Shown one piece after another: positions 8,087 through 16,947 of a stretch of 39,313 nt of DNA. The position numbers and the translations under genes are program-made. The stretch covers positions 4,770 through 44,082 of the forward strand of contig DUCD01000025.1 of assembly GCA_012959985.1 (NCBI GenBank). The letters run 5' to 3'. Source of the DNA: Verrucomicrobiales bacterium. Lineage in GTDB: Bacteria; Verrucomicrobiota; Verrucomicrobiia; Limisphaerales; DUCD01. The stretch's first letter is position 1; every line of letters begins with the position of its first letter. The notes under the pieces are model-generated. The model saw only the letters and a program-made list of their open reading frames with translations. It was not told the DNA's origin and did not search any database.

Positions 8087-9124
8087 TTACCACTCTATCA
8101 CTGCTGCAGCCCAAGTCAGGCCTGCTCCGAAAACGAGAAGCAGGATCAAGTCACTCCGTTCGATGTTCCCGTTTTTTGCTGCCTCATCCAGAGCGATGGC
8201 CACCGAGGCAGCGGATGTGTTTCCGTATTTCTCCACATTAGTGAACAATTGCTCAGAACTCACTCCAAGCCTTTCCCCCACTGCGGAGATAATCCGTTGA
8301 TTGGCCTGATGCGGAATCACACACTTGATTTCAGAAATATCCAGTTCACAACGTTCAAGAACTGTTCGGGAAGCTGAGAACATAGCATTGACCGCATTCT
8401 TGAAAACCTCCCGTCCATCCATGCGAAGGAAATGCAACCGATCGTTGACGGTTTGAATAGTAGCGGGATTCCGACTCCCCCCCCCCGGCATGGACAGCAG
8501 CTCGGATTTATTTCCATCAGCTCCCATGCAGGCTGTCAACAAACCATGGGTTCCCCCATTACTCCTGAGGATCGCGGCACCGGCGCCGTCACCGAACAGG
8601 ACACAAGTATTGCGGTCCGTCCAATCTACAATAGTGGAGAGCTTTTCCGCCCCGATGACCAGAACAGTCTCATAGGTATGGGACATGATAAACTGCTGTC
8701 CGATTTCCAAAGCATAAATAAAACCGGAACAGGCGGCTTCCACATCGAAGGCAGCCGCTCTGAGGGCTCCCAGGTTCCGCTGAACCAGACAGGCCGTAGA
8801 AGGAAAAGGCATATCGGGCGTAATGGTGGCGACGATGATCAGTTCGATGTCATCTGCCGTCACTCCAGCATCTTCCATCGCCCGCTTTGCTGCAACCGTC
8901 GCCATATCAGAAGCGTATTCATCATCGGCAGCAATCCGTCTTTCTGAGATGCCGGTCCGGCTTAGAATCCATTCATCAGTGGTATCGACAATCTTTTCCA
9001 GATCGCTGTTAGTTAGAATTTTTTCAGGGACATAGGAACCGACACCTGAGATCGAACACTTCTGACCAGTCTGATGGTAAATAGGTCTCGGGTTTTTGAA
9101 TTTCTTGGATGATGAAGTGCTCAT
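8087..9124 (-). CDS. fabH: Beta-ketoacyl-ACP synthase III
   Basis: 345 residues; condenses an acyl-CoA primer with malonyl-ACP to start fatty acid synthesis in the cytoplasm. The catalytic triad is visible: Cys132 in DVEAACSGFIYALE, His272 in PHQANQRI, Asn302 in EKYGNTSAAS. About 20 extra residues precede the usual start (CSISGVGSYVPEKILTN), including a basic Ser/Lys-rich tip; an ATG closer to the family start is not available. It is last in the coaD-yceD-rpmF-plsX-fabH group and starts 15 bp after plsX. Codons 224-227 contain an uninterrupted run of ten G on the coding strand (8477-8486), coding PGGG in the normal MPGGGSRNP loop. Confidence 0.95.
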   Translation of the reverse strand: MSTSSSKKFKNPRPIYHQTGQKCSISGVGSYVPEKILTNSDLEKIVDTTDEWILSRTGISERRIAADDEYASDMATVAAKRAMEDAGVTADDIELIIVATITPDMPFPSTACLVQRNLGALRAAAFDVEAACSGFIYALEIGQQFIMSHTYETVLVIGAEKLSTIVDWTDRNTCVLFGDGAGAAILRSNGGTHGLLTACMGADGNKSELLSMPGGGSRNPATIQTVNDRLHFLRMDGREVFKNAVNAMFSASRTVLERCELDISEIKCVIPHQANQRIISAVGERLGVSSEQLFTNVEKYGNTSAASVAIALDEAAKNGNIERSDLILLLVFGAGLTWAAAVIEW

Positions 9125-9139
9125 ATCATACAGATCAAT

Positions 9140-10168
9140 TTATGTGGATTTGGAGAGTCCCAGAATTTGATTGGCGGTGGAAACCTCCTCGGAGATTCGC
9201 GAATTTATTCCATAATTCAATGTCTGCTTCGTCACACGCATGGCATTTCTAACGGATTTTTCCCGGCAGGAACCGTGCATGATCATAACATTGCCATTTA
9301 AGCCAAGCAATGGAGCTCCACCATAATTCTCTGAATCGGTTCGCTCCCGGATGGTTCTGAAGGCTCCCCGGGCGAGTAGGGCACCCGCCTTGCGAATCGG
9401 ATTGCGCATCAATTCATCTTTCAACCAGCCAAATATTCCATTGGCCAGATTCTCACAGGACTTCAAAACAATATTCCCGACAAATCCATCACAAACCACC
9501 ACATCGACACAATCTTCAAATAGGTCGTGGCCCTCCACATTGCCGACAAAATTCAGGTTCTTTATTTTTTGACACAGTTTGAAGGACTCGATCGTTAATT
9601 CATTGCCTTTGACGTCTTCGGTCCCGACGTTCAACAAACCGATACGTGGATTGCTACATTGAAGCACAGCCTCGGCAAATACTTTGCCCATGAGTGCAAA
9701 ATGCAGTAAGTGGGCGGGTTTACAATCCACGGTTGCCCCTACATCCAATAGCACAAAATGTCCTTTTGGTCTCGGCATCACCGTGGCAATACACGCACGA
9801 TCCACTCCAGGTAGACGCCGAAGCCTGATGGTGGAAGCAGCAACGACTCCGCCGGTATTTCCCGGAGAAACCAAGGCTTGCACTTCCCCTTGTTTAACCA
9901 AGTCGACGGCAAGCAGCACCGAGGCCCGTTTCTTCTTTCGAAGCCCAACCACCGGTTTGTCATCCATGGTGAGAACTTGATCGGTATGATGGATTTCAAT
10001 CCGATCAAGATTCAGACCACATTTCTCAAGACCGGATTCTATCTGACCTTGGTCTCCCACAAGATGGATCCGCTGAATTTCGGGATCGGAGGCCAAAGCC
10101 TGCTGAACACCATGAATGACCACATCAGGACCATGATCACCCCCCATCACATCAACGGCAATCCGCAT
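9140..10168 (-). CDS. plsX: Phosphate acyltransferase PlsX
   Basis: 342 residues; converts acyl-ACP to acyl-phosphate for the PlsY route to phosphatidic acid. The N-terminus MRIAVDVMGGDHGPDVVIHG is diagnostic, and ALVSPGNTGGVVAAS, LLDVGATVDCKP and VVVCDGFVGNIVLKS are typical. It lies between rpmF and fabH, the widespread rpmF-plsX-fab arrangement. The start codon directly follows a T7 tract after a hairpin (10169-10209), so there is no room for a Shine-Dalgarno sequence and transcription into plsX may be attenuated. Confidence 0.95.
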   Translation of the reverse strand: MRIAVDVMGGDHGPDVVIHGVQQALASDPEIQRIHLVGDQGQIESGLEKCGLNLDRIEIHHTDQVLTMDDKPVVGLRKKKRASVLLAVDLVKQGEVQALVSPGNTGGVVAASTIRLRRLPGVDRACIATVMPRPKGHFVLLDVGATVDCKPAHLLHFALMGKVFAEAVLQCSNPRIGLLNVGTEDVKGNELTIESFKLCQKIKNLNFVGNVEGHDLFEDCVDVVVCDGFVGNIVLKSCENLANGIFGWLKDELMRNPIRKAGALLARGAFRTIRERTDSENYGGAPLLGLNGNVMIMHGSCREKSVRNAMRVTKQTLNYGINSRISEEVSTANQILGLSKST

Positions 10169-10209
10169 AAAAAAAGAGCGCCTGAATCAATAATTGATTT
10201 CTAGCGCCC
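10169..10209 (-). terminator. Terminator-like hairpin and T7 tract between rpmF and plsX
   Basis: On the minus strand GGGCGC...AATCAA pairs with TTGATT...GCGCTC across a 3-base loop and a 3x3 internal bulge, followed by seven T that run straight into the plsX ATG. It has the form of an intrinsic terminator or attenuator. Confidence 0.6.
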
Positions 10210-10221
10210 TTACTGAATGAA

Positions 10222-10410
10222 TCAGGCTAATGCCTCGACGTTGATGACCTGCTTGCCGTCATAGTAACCACAGGCAGGACAAACGCGATGAGGCAAGGAA
10301 GGTGCATCACACTCACTGCAATTCACCAACTGGGGTAAGGTTAAAACGCTGTTACTGGCACGCCGCATCTTCTGACGGCTTTTTGATGTTTTACGCTTGG
10401 GAACTCCCAT
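10222..10410 (-). CDS. rpmF: 50S ribosomal protein L32
   Basis: 62 residues. MGVPKRKTSKSRQKMRRA is the L32 signature start, followed by a four-Cys zinc ribbon: C-x2-C (NCSECDAP) and C-x2-C (RVCPACGYY). A structural protein of the large subunit. It lies between the yceD-like gene (19 bp upstream) and plsX, the common order yceD-rpmF-plsX. A terminator-like hairpin follows the gene, so rpmF may be expressed more strongly than plsX-fabH. Confidence 0.96.
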   Translation of the reverse strand: MGVPKRKTSKSRQKMRRASNSVLTLPQLVNCSECDAPSLPHRVCPACGYYDGKQVINVEALA

Positions 10411-10429
10411 ATTTGCTTAAATCTGTTAC

Positions 10430-10930
10430 TTATTTCAGTTTGAATTGATCCAGTTTGGACCATGCGGAGGGATCACTCTCCCCGGGCTCTTTCAAAGGAC
10501 CGGGGAGTACTGAACTCTCACTTTTCGGCCGGAATTCAACTCCTTTACACTTATCACCGCAGCTTGGATGCTGGGGCAACTCAAGAAGCACATCTTCTCG
10601 AACGTACGGTGTCAAATCAACCGAATCACATTCAATGGCGACTTTTTCGTCTCCTGTCAATGGTAAATAACAAGCCCAATCAGGCAGGCAAATACGAAGA
10701 GGAAAGGATTTCAGACACCGGGAGCAGGTGGCATCGAAGACGATTTCGAGGTATCCCCGTACCAAAAGGCTGTCCTCAAGCTTTTCTCCAGTAAGATCGT
10801 ATTCAAGAGCTTGAGACCCACGAATCAACGGATCCGGAGAATCGATTTCCAACTCTTCCGGGAGGATGGTTCCAGATAGTTTAACAGGCTCTTCGTCCAG
10901 TTTCGCAATATTCTTCAAATGAATCGCCAT
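10430..10930 (-). CDS. YceD/DUF177 family protein, 23S rRNA accumulation factor
   Basis: 166 residues. Family features are a central CSRCLKSF motif, the later PSCGDKCKG motif, and the C-terminal DPSAWSKLDQFK, the equivalent of the usual DPRW..L..L ending. In other bacteria this family affects 23S rRNA levels and is almost always encoded just before rpmF, as here. The N-terminal half (IHLKNIAKLDEEPVKLSGTI) gives the expected beta-rich fold. No Shine-Dalgarno sequence is visible before the ATG. Confidence 0.85.
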   Translation of the reverse strand: MAIHLKNIAKLDEEPVKLSGTILPEELEIDSPDPLIRGSQALEYDLTGEKLEDSLLVRGYLEIVFDATCSRCLKSFPLRICLPDWACYLPLTGDEKVAIECDSVDLTPYVREDVLLELPQHPSCGDKCKGVEFRPKSESSVLPGPLKEPGESDPSAWSKLDQFKLK

Positions 10931-10982
10931 AACAAGCTATAGATATCGAAACTTCTCCGAATTGAGAAGAATCGGATTTTCG

Positions 10983-11465
10983 TTAATCTTTGGAATAAGC
11001 TTCCAAAAGGGCTTTTTGAATGGGTGGGGGAACAAACTGGCCTACATCTCCATGTAGAGAAGCAATCTCTTTGACGATGCTTGAACTCAAAAAAGTAAAT
11101 GAATCATTGGGCATCATGAAGATGGTTTCTACTTCTGGACAAAGCTTCCGGTTGGTCACCGCGAGTTGGAATTCAAATTCAAAATCCGAAACAGCCCTCA
11201 GACCGCGGAGAATGGCGGTTCCACTCCGTTTTTTCACGAAATCCACAAGTAATCCACGAAAGGTATCCACCTCTACATTTTCAAGGTCCTGAATGGACTG
11301 ACTCACCAGATCTTTTCGTCGATCCATCGATAACAGTGATTTCTTGGTTTCACTGTGCACGATAGCGATAATCAAATGATCAAACAATTTGGAAGCTCTT
11401 TGGATCAGATCCAAATGGCCGTTGGTCAAGGGGTCAAAACTTCCGGGATAAATGCCGATTCGCAT
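10983..11465 (-). CDS. coaD: Phosphopantetheine adenylyltransferase
   Basis: 160 residues, the standard length. It makes dephospho-CoA from 4'-phosphopantetheine and ATP, the fourth step of coenzyme A synthesis. The nucleotidyltransferase motif TNGH is in YPGSFDPLTNGHLDL (His18), with the second motif ISSSIVKEIA near residue 127 and RGLRAVSDFEFEFQ in the middle. It is the first gene of the group leading to fabH, which fits a role in supplying CoA/ACP prosthetic groups. 52 bp separate it from the yceD-like gene. Confidence 0.95.
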   Translation of the reverse strand: MRIGIYPGSFDPLTNGHLDLIQRASKLFDHLIIAIVHSETKKSLLSMDRRKDLVSQSIQDLENVEVDTFRGLLVDFVKKRSGTAILRGLRAVSDFEFEFQLAVTNRKLCPEVETIFMMPNDSFTFLSSSIVKEIASLHGDVGQFVPPPIQKALLEAYSKD

Positions 11466-11498
11466 TGGAGGAAATGGTAGAGCAAAGCCATAAACGGA

Positions 11499-13781
11499 TC
11501 AAGAATCATTGGTTGGATCCTCTGTGCGCCAAGGAACTTCAAAGGTCTGAATGGACCCGCGAATCCCTTTCACCTGGACCGGCTCCAGAGGAATACAGGA
11601 TTCAGCCAAGGTCAAATCCTGTTGTTTGAGTAATTGATAAGTTCTTTCCCCGATCAGGATTCTGCTTTTGCCGCTGATGGATTCAAGTCGTGCCGCCAGA
11701 TTGACCTCTCTTCCAAAAACGGTGTAATTCCGCATCCCGTTTTCGGACCCCATCAAACCGACGGTTGCCGGTCCAGAATTCACACCGATCCCGATTTCCA
11801 TCAAGGACAACATTGGCAAAGGACGCTTTCCTTCGAGTTCCCGGTCCTGATTGATCCTTTCCCGGGCAGTATTCTGTTCACGACGAGCCTCGTTCAATCG
11901 GAAAATTGCCCGTTGCCCTTCGATGGAAGCACGGACAGCATCGATGGCATGATTCGGGTTATCGAGGGGAGCCCCCCAGAATGCCATGACGCAATCCCCG
12001 ATGTATTTATCCATGGTTCCCTCAAATTCTATAACTTGATCGGAAATGCCCGCCAGATAGGTATTAACCGTGTCCAGAACTTTTGCAGCTTGGGATTCCT
12101 GGTATTTTGCCGCGTCTTCAGCGTTCAACTCGAAATCCTCCATGACTTGGTCGGCGTGCACTTCGAAATGATCGGTCATCTCAGTGAATCCCCGAATATC
12201 TGCAAAAATCACGGTTATTTCACGTCGGATTCCATTCAGGAAACGATTATCTCCCTTGAGAAGTTCGTTCACCACACTGGGAGAAATAATCTTTGAAAAT
12301 ATACTTTTCACCCGTCGCCGTTCAAACTGTTCCACCGCCATACGGTAGGAAGCCAGAGACACATACATCAGTAGAAAAGCGCCCACGGTCGGCAATACAA
12401 TAGGCAACCAGATTCCGTGCGTGTTGAATAGAGTGACAGCAGCGGCAATATAAAGGGCTGTAAAGGATACAACTCCGACACCGGACCAGATCGCCGGGAA
12501 TTTCCAAGTCATACCAGCCGACATGATTCCAAAAAAAAGAATAATAAATATTCGGTAAAGAACGGGTAGCTGGTGGACAAAATTTCCCCTGATGAGAGTA
12601 TTCGCGATATTGAGATGAGTTCCGACAAGGTTGGCCCGCTTTTCCAGTGGCGTCGCACCGAGGTCGGAAACATTGTTACCGGTGGCAATGCTACCAATGA
12701 CCACCAGCTTATTGCGATAGGGCGCCTGTATGACTCCGTCCTCAGACTGGGATTTAGTAAATAAAAACCCTCCCACATTATTGACCGCCCCTTTCATTCT
12801 CCGAAACCGCGCATCGGAAGAATCCAATTTGACGGACCATTCGGGATAGAAAAAACCTTCTTTATCCAATGGAATGGTCCGCGTGATTCCATTGTCTCCC
12901 TTCAATACAATTCGGGACTTTTCAATCTGGGCGTTCTCCAGATCCAATCCAAGTTTCATCGATGCGAGAATGATTCCTAAATGCCAGACTTTATTCTCAA
13001 ATGGTTTTCCAGCCTGAAATTGAGATTCCGGATCGAAATCAAGCGGATTGATCCGACCTTGTGCATCCAGGTCCATCTCGAACGGCTCCCCACCCTCAAC
13101 GGCAATCGTGATAACTCCATCTTTAAATACGGGTTCTCGATTGAGATCCAGGCCTAGAACCTTCTTCATTGATATCAGGTAGGGATGCCAAACTCTTCTA
13201 TTGAAAAAAGGCTTAAACCTTCTGGAAATACCATAATCCCCTTCGGATTCAATGCTGCAAACCTTCAGGGCATGCTCCTGAAACAGATCCGCGGGCATAG
13301 GGCCCCGAGTCCCGGCCAAGAGGATATTGCCATTTCGCCTCATGACGGCAGCAAAGTACTCGTCCGAAGAAATTTCCTGATCGCTGGAAATTTGGATCTT
13401 TCCATCGTCCAATTGATCAAAAAGAATATCAAATGCGACGGCAGTGGCACCCTGTTTCGCAAGCCTGTCCAATACCACCGCAAATATTGATCGATCCCAA
13501 GGCCATCGGTAGATTTCTTTCGTCAATCCGGCAACCTTGTAAGTGCCATCATTAAACTTCTGAAGATCATCATCATCGATCAATACCAAGCCGAAATCCT
13601 GAGAAATATCTTCACGGTGCTCGTAGGCAAGTTTGACCCTCCAATCATAGGTCATCCACTCCAATCGCTGGACAGCATCGAATTCAGGAAACTGGTGGCC
13701 GATGAATTCTACGTAGAAAACAAGAAACAATACGAAACCGGAGATCAAAGCCGGGGCCATGGTGTCCTGTTTCAACTTCAT
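11499..13781 (-). CDS. CHASE2-domain class III adenylate/guanylate cyclase
   Basis: 760 residues from the ATG at 13781. A TTG at 13811 would lie inside the terminator of the preceding gene and is rejected. Order: one transmembrane helix (about 8-30), an extracytoplasmic CHASE2 sensor (about 35-400), three membrane helices (about 410-480), then a cyclase domain (about 520-735). Metal-binding Asp residues are in VIFADIRGFTEMTD and GDCVMAFWGAP; the transition-state Asn/Arg are in VNLAARLES. The usual GD before VNLA is replaced by GRE, and the domain has a long insert after FTEMTD, features also met in other CHASE2 cyclases. It should convert an outside signal into cAMP (or cGMP). It directly follows a FecR-domain gene, a recurrent pairing in bacterial genomes. 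Confidence 0.88.
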   Translation of the reverse strand: MKLKQDTMAPALISGFVLFLVFYVEFIGHQFPEFDAVQRLEWMTYDWRVKLAYEHREDISQDFGLVLIDDDDLQKFNDGTYKVAGLTKEIYRWPWDRSIFAVVLDRLAKQGATAVAFDILFDQLDDGKIQISSDQEISSDEYFAAVMRRNGNILLAGTRGPMPADLFQEHALKVCSIESEGDYGISRRFKPFFNRRVWHPYLISMKKVLGLDLNREPVFKDGVITIAVEGGEPFEMDLDAQGRINPLDFDPESQFQAGKPFENKVWHLGIILASMKLGLDLENAQIEKSRIVLKGDNGITRTIPLDKEGFFYPEWSVKLDSSDARFRRMKGAVNNVGGFLFTKSQSEDGVIQAPYRNKLVVIGSIATGNNVSDLGATPLEKRANLVGTHLNIANTLIRGNFVHQLPVLYRIFIILFFGIMSAGMTWKFPAIWSGVGVVSFTALYIAAAVTLFNTHGIWLPIVLPTVGAFLLMYVSLASYRMAVEQFERRRVKSIFSKIISPSVVNELLKGDNRFLNGIRREITVIFADIRGFTEMTDHFEVHADQVMEDFELNAEDAAKYQESQAAKVLDTVNTYLAGISDQVIEFEGTMDKYIGDCVMAFWGAPLDNPNHAIDAVRASIEGQRAIFRLNEARREQNTARERINQDRELEGKRPLPMLSLMEIGIGVNSGPATVGLMGSENGMRNYTVFGREVNLAARLESISGKSRILIGERTYQLLKQQDLTLAESCIPLEPVQVKGIRGSIQTFEVPWRTEDPTNDS

Positions 13782-13790
13782 GTGAACTAT

Positions 13791-13831
13791 TAAAGAAAAC
13801 GGCCGGATCAACTCAAGGTCAATCCGGCCGT
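13791..13831 (-). terminator. Intrinsic terminator after the FecR-domain gene
   Basis: On the minus strand ACGGCCGGAT and ATCCGGCCGT form a perfect 10-bp stem with a 13-base loop, followed by TTTCTTTA. It lies between the FecR-domain gene stop and the cyclase start. Confidence 0.85.
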
Positions 13832-13854
13832 CATTCCTAAAATGTTAATTATTA

Positions 13855-14781
13855 TCAGTCCGCTGCAGGAATCGATGTTTCAACCGGTCCATCCGGAGTC
13901 GTCGGAGCGTCTTCCCCAGTCTCGGGATCAACACGCGGTTCCGTAACGGGATCGGTGGCAATTTCTTCATCCCCGCCTGCTGGATCCACCGGTATCCCTG
14001 GATCCAAAGCACCCCCGTCATCTATTGGCACTACAGTTGGGTCAGTTCCAGGTGCTGTTTCAGGAGGTGCACCGGTTTCCTGAACCACAGCCTCTACAAC
14101 TTGCTCGGCTGTCTCATCAGCCAAAGGCCGGATTTCCTGGAAGGCAGCTTCGATGGGAGCCGTTACGGCAGGTGAAGCCCCAACTACCGAGCGGGAACCC
14201 GGGTTGAAAGTCTGTGCCTGTTGCACGACATGAGTTGTGACGGTACCTCCGGAGGAAAAAGCGACTACGGCCGATCCCTCAATGATGGTGGTAGTGGAAT
14301 CAACTGAAATATCATATTCGGTTCCACGAATTCCAACAATGGCTGAAGGCGTTTTCACCTCATACCTGGAAGCATCAATAAGTGATTTTACACGTCCTAA
14401 AATTCGACCATCTGTCAGATCCAACTGAGTGTCGATGATGGTTTGAGCACCCGAATCATCAAAAGAGAGTGTATCAAGACCCAATCCGCTGGCTGCAGTG
14501 ACCCTTACGACAGGTCCGTTACGCCCCAGAAATAAGTCTACCGTGGTATTGCCGGCAGTTTTGATTTTGGAGCCCTGATAAAGATTATACCCAACGCGGA
14601 GTTTGGACCATTCAGACCATTCCCCCGCTTTTATGACGGAATACTGTGCATCACCGCCGCGAATTGCCCGCACAGTGGCTTTACCATTTGTGGCCTGAGC
14701 CTGTAGATCGGTTGCATTAAGGGTTAATGCCATGATGGCTGCAACTCCCCAGCCTGCCCGTTTCAAAATTCTTTGATTCAT
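13855..14781 (-). CDS. Exported FecR-domain protein with acidic Pro-rich tail
   Basis: 308 residues. A Sec signal peptide (hydrophobic core VAAIMALTLNA) has a likely cleavage after LQAQA (about residue 30). Residues 35-200 match the FecR domain: GDAQYSV...LRVGYNLYQGSKIKTAGNT, the VRVTAASGLGLDTLSF stretch and the hallmark YEVKTPSAIVGIRGTEYDI. In this family the domain is a periplasmic beta-solenoid; most such exported proteins are not iron regulators. Residues 225-308 are Pro/Glu/Asp/Thr-rich and probably disordered. It is the only gene here with a clear Shine-Dalgarno sequence (AGGAG, 7 bases before ATG). It has its own promoter (14828-14855) and terminator, so it can be expressed apart from the downstream cyclase. 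Confidence 0.85.
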   Translation of the reverse strand: MNQRILKRAGWGVAAIMALTLNATDLQAQATNGKATVRAIRGGDAQYSVIKAGEWSEWSKLRVGYNLYQGSKIKTAGNTTVDLFLGRNGPVVRVTAASGLGLDTLSFDDSGAQTIIDTQLDLTDGRILGRVKSLIDASRYEVKTPSAIVGIRGTEYDISVDSTTTIIEGSAVVAFSSGGTVTTHVVQQAQTFNPGSRSVVGASPAVTAPIEAAFQEIRPLADETAEQVVEAVVQETGAPPETAPGTDPTVVPIDDGGALDPGIPVDPAGGDEEIATDPVTEPRVDPETGEDAPTTPDGPVETSIPAAD

Positions 14782-14827
14782 AAATTACTCCTGTAACAGA
14801 TCCGATATCCTGTGACTTAGGTCTTCT

Positions 14828-14855
14828 AATTTAGAGACTTAGTCAAAAATGTCAA
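14828..14855 (-). promoter_or_regulatory. Sigma70-type promoter of the FecR-domain gene
   Basis: A perfect TTGACA (-35, 14850-14855) is followed after 16 bases by TAAATT (-10, 14828-14833). The predicted start is about 40 bases before the ATG. The -35 overlaps the stop codon of the upstream gene. Confidence 0.6.
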
Positions 14856-16837
14856 TCGGATATTTCGGGTAAAACAACCCCTTTTTTTGCAGTGGGTTCA
14901 CCTTGTTTCTTGAGAATCCTTTGCACATGCAGCAAATAAGCTTGAGCGAATGCATATTTCTTCTCCTTATCCGGATCCACACTGTAATAGGAGAGGAATT
15001 CTGTTAGTCGAATCGATTCCGTCAACCACTTCAAGGCTTCGTCATAATCTTTCAATAAATAATGATGATAGCCAAAGCGGGCGGCAATGAAATAACTCTT
15101 GGGATCCAGTTCCATCGCCTGCTCAAAAAACGGCAGTGCCTCCTCTCCCCTTCCGAGCCAATGGTAACACATCCCTTTCCACATCAAGCTTTTGGAATGA
15201 TACGGATTCAAGACCAAAGTCCGATCCAGCCAGATCAGGGCTTTCTCGCAATGCCGTTTGATCTGCGCATCGATTTCTCTATTGATCTGAGAATTGCGCT
15301 TTTGGAAGTTTTGGAGTTCCTGAATCTCGAGAATCAATCGAAGAGCGATTCCCTGTGAGGTTTTAAAATTTAAAGGATCCGCTTCAAATGCCTTCTGAAG
15401 ATGGCCCAATTTTTCAGAAAAGCCGGATCCTCTCCCGGATCGGGTAATTTCACGTTCACTGGGCCATTCTCTTACGATGACAGAAATCAGAAAAACGGCT
15501 GTAGAAATTGCGACCAAAGTCAGAATTCCTTTTACGAGCCCATTCAGGCGAAACCAGTAGGCATCGGTTGAAAATCGGCAATATCCTGAGGAAATCGCCA
15601 ATAAAAGTGACACCAACAGGGCGTTGGCAGGGATATGCATATTAAAGTCGACAAAGGAATGGACCAGAATAGCGATCATACTGAAACAGACTCCCACTAC
15701 CAAGGCCGCCTTCGTGGAGTGCTTAACGGTAAAATTCTTAATCTCCGGTTTGACGAATTTCCAAGTTCTGGCCATTCCGACAAAAAAGAGGATGAGAATC
15801 AAGCTTACCAGAATGACTCCAATGAGGCCCCAATTGACCAGAAGTTCCAGATAGTCGTTGTGTACATGCTCAGCACTGGTCTGAACCTGTTCCGGGCGGT
15901 ATCGAAACCAATGCGCCGAAAAATGCCCGGGACCCACTCCGGTCCATGGGTTGTTATTCCGGAAAACGTTGACCGCGCCCTCCCAGATAGGAAACCGCAC
16001 ATTCTGAATATGACCGTCCCCAAATGCGGTTTGAAAGCGGGATTGATCAAAATCCGATTTCCGAAACACACCAATCAATGCCAGCGATCCCAATACAATC
16101 ATGAGTATTCCCCGATTGCGGTAATCTTTCTGAGTCAACAGAAACACGGAGAACAAAACGACGGTGAGCCCGAAGGAAACCCACCCTCCGCGTGAAAAAG
16201 TAACCGCAATTCCACCGATCATCACGACGGCGGCGTAACCCATCAGAATTTTTGGAGCGTGCCCGAATCGACCCAATATCACTAATGACAGGCAGAGTGG
16301 AAACACCAACTCCAGGAAGCCTGAAAAATGATTAGGATTAATGTAAGTCCCGGAGGCCCGGTCCCGGTATTGAATCCATTGAGGAATATTCCAGACAGAT
16401 GAAGAAGGCGTCACGTACTGGTAAATGGCGTAAATTGAGGTGACCATCGCCAGAAACACCAAGGCCACGCAGATCCACTGGGATGCTTCCTGACGATGAA
16501 GACTGCTGACCGTCACAATAAAAAGAATCGCGGCGATGAGGCAGAAAACCACTTCCTTTCGAGCCAGGTATTCGACGTCGGCTCGGCCGTATTGCCACAA
16601 GGCATAACCGGTAAATAGAAGAACTCCCCAAGTCACGGGAGGAATCAGAATTCTGGATTTTGTCAGAACCCACAATCTGAGAATCCAGACGAACAAGATC
16701 AGGACGGCGAGAGAAGAAAGCACGATTCGGTCAACCTGCCGCACTCCACCGGTTGCCAGATGTGCATAACCGATAATTAGAATAACCAGAAGGAGCAGCC
16801 CGGATTCGCACCTTTTTTCCAGACGCTTTTTCATCAT
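14852..16837 (-). CDS. O-antigen ligase/polymerase-like membrane protein with C-terminal TPRs
   Basis: 661 residues. About a dozen hydrophobic helices fill residues 12-450. The large periplasmic loop motif of the Wzy_C/O-antigen ligase family is visible around residues 305-335 (VGPGHFSAHWFRYRP...EHVHNDYLELLVNWG), with the conserved H-N-x-x-L-E core. Residues 460-640 are soluble and carry TPR-like repeats, for example LDRTLVLNPYHSKSLMWKG and EALPFFEQAMELDPKS. Such proteins join or polymerise lipid-linked glycans at the outer face of the inner membrane; whether this is a ligase, polymerase or a pilin-type glycosyltransferase cannot be told. A wecA-like gene and glycosyltransferase lie a few kb away on the same strand. 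The start has two ATGs in a row. Confidence 0.82.
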   Translation of the reverse strand: MMKKRLEKRCESGLLLLVILIIGYAHLATGGVRQVDRIVLSSLAVLILFVWILRLWVLTKSRILIPPVTWGVLLFTGYALWQYGRADVEYLARKEVVFCLIAAILFIVTVSSLHRQEASQWICVALVFLAMVTSIYAIYQYVTPSSSVWNIPQWIQYRDRASGTYINPNHFSGFLELVFPLCLSLVILGRFGHAPKILMGYAAVVMIGGIAVTFSRGGWVSFGLTVVLFSVFLLTQKDYRNRGILMIVLGSLALIGVFRKSDFDQSRFQTAFGDGHIQNVRFPIWEGAVNVFRNNNPWTGVGPGHFSAHWFRYRPEQVQTSAEHVHNDYLELLVNWGLIGVILVSLILILFFVGMARTWKFVKPEIKNFTVKHSTKAALVVGVCFSMIAILVHSFVDFNMHIPANALLVSLLLAISSGYCRFSTDAYWFRLNGLVKGILTLVAISTAVFLISVIVREWPSEREITRSGRGSGFSEKLGHLQKAFEADPLNFKTSQGIALRLILEIQELQNFQKRNSQINREIDAQIKRHCEKALIWLDRTLVLNPYHSKSLMWKGMCYHWLGRGEEALPFFEQAMELDPKSYFIAARFGYHHYLLKDYDEALKWLTESIRLTEFLSYYSVDPDKEKKYAFAQAYLLHVQRILKKQGEPTAKKGVVLPEISD

Positions 16838-16947
16838 GACATTAAGCCGAGGTTTTTCGACATCCTCCCTGATGAACTGATCATTCCTCCATCCATCTCT
16901 TTGTCCTCTGTGCTCTCTGTGATTTCAGAACAAGAAGATTCAGAGAA

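Noticed and set aside
13782-13811. TTG start for the CHASE2 cyclase
   Set aside because: It lies inside the perfect terminator stem of the upstream gene; the ATG at 13781 is better.
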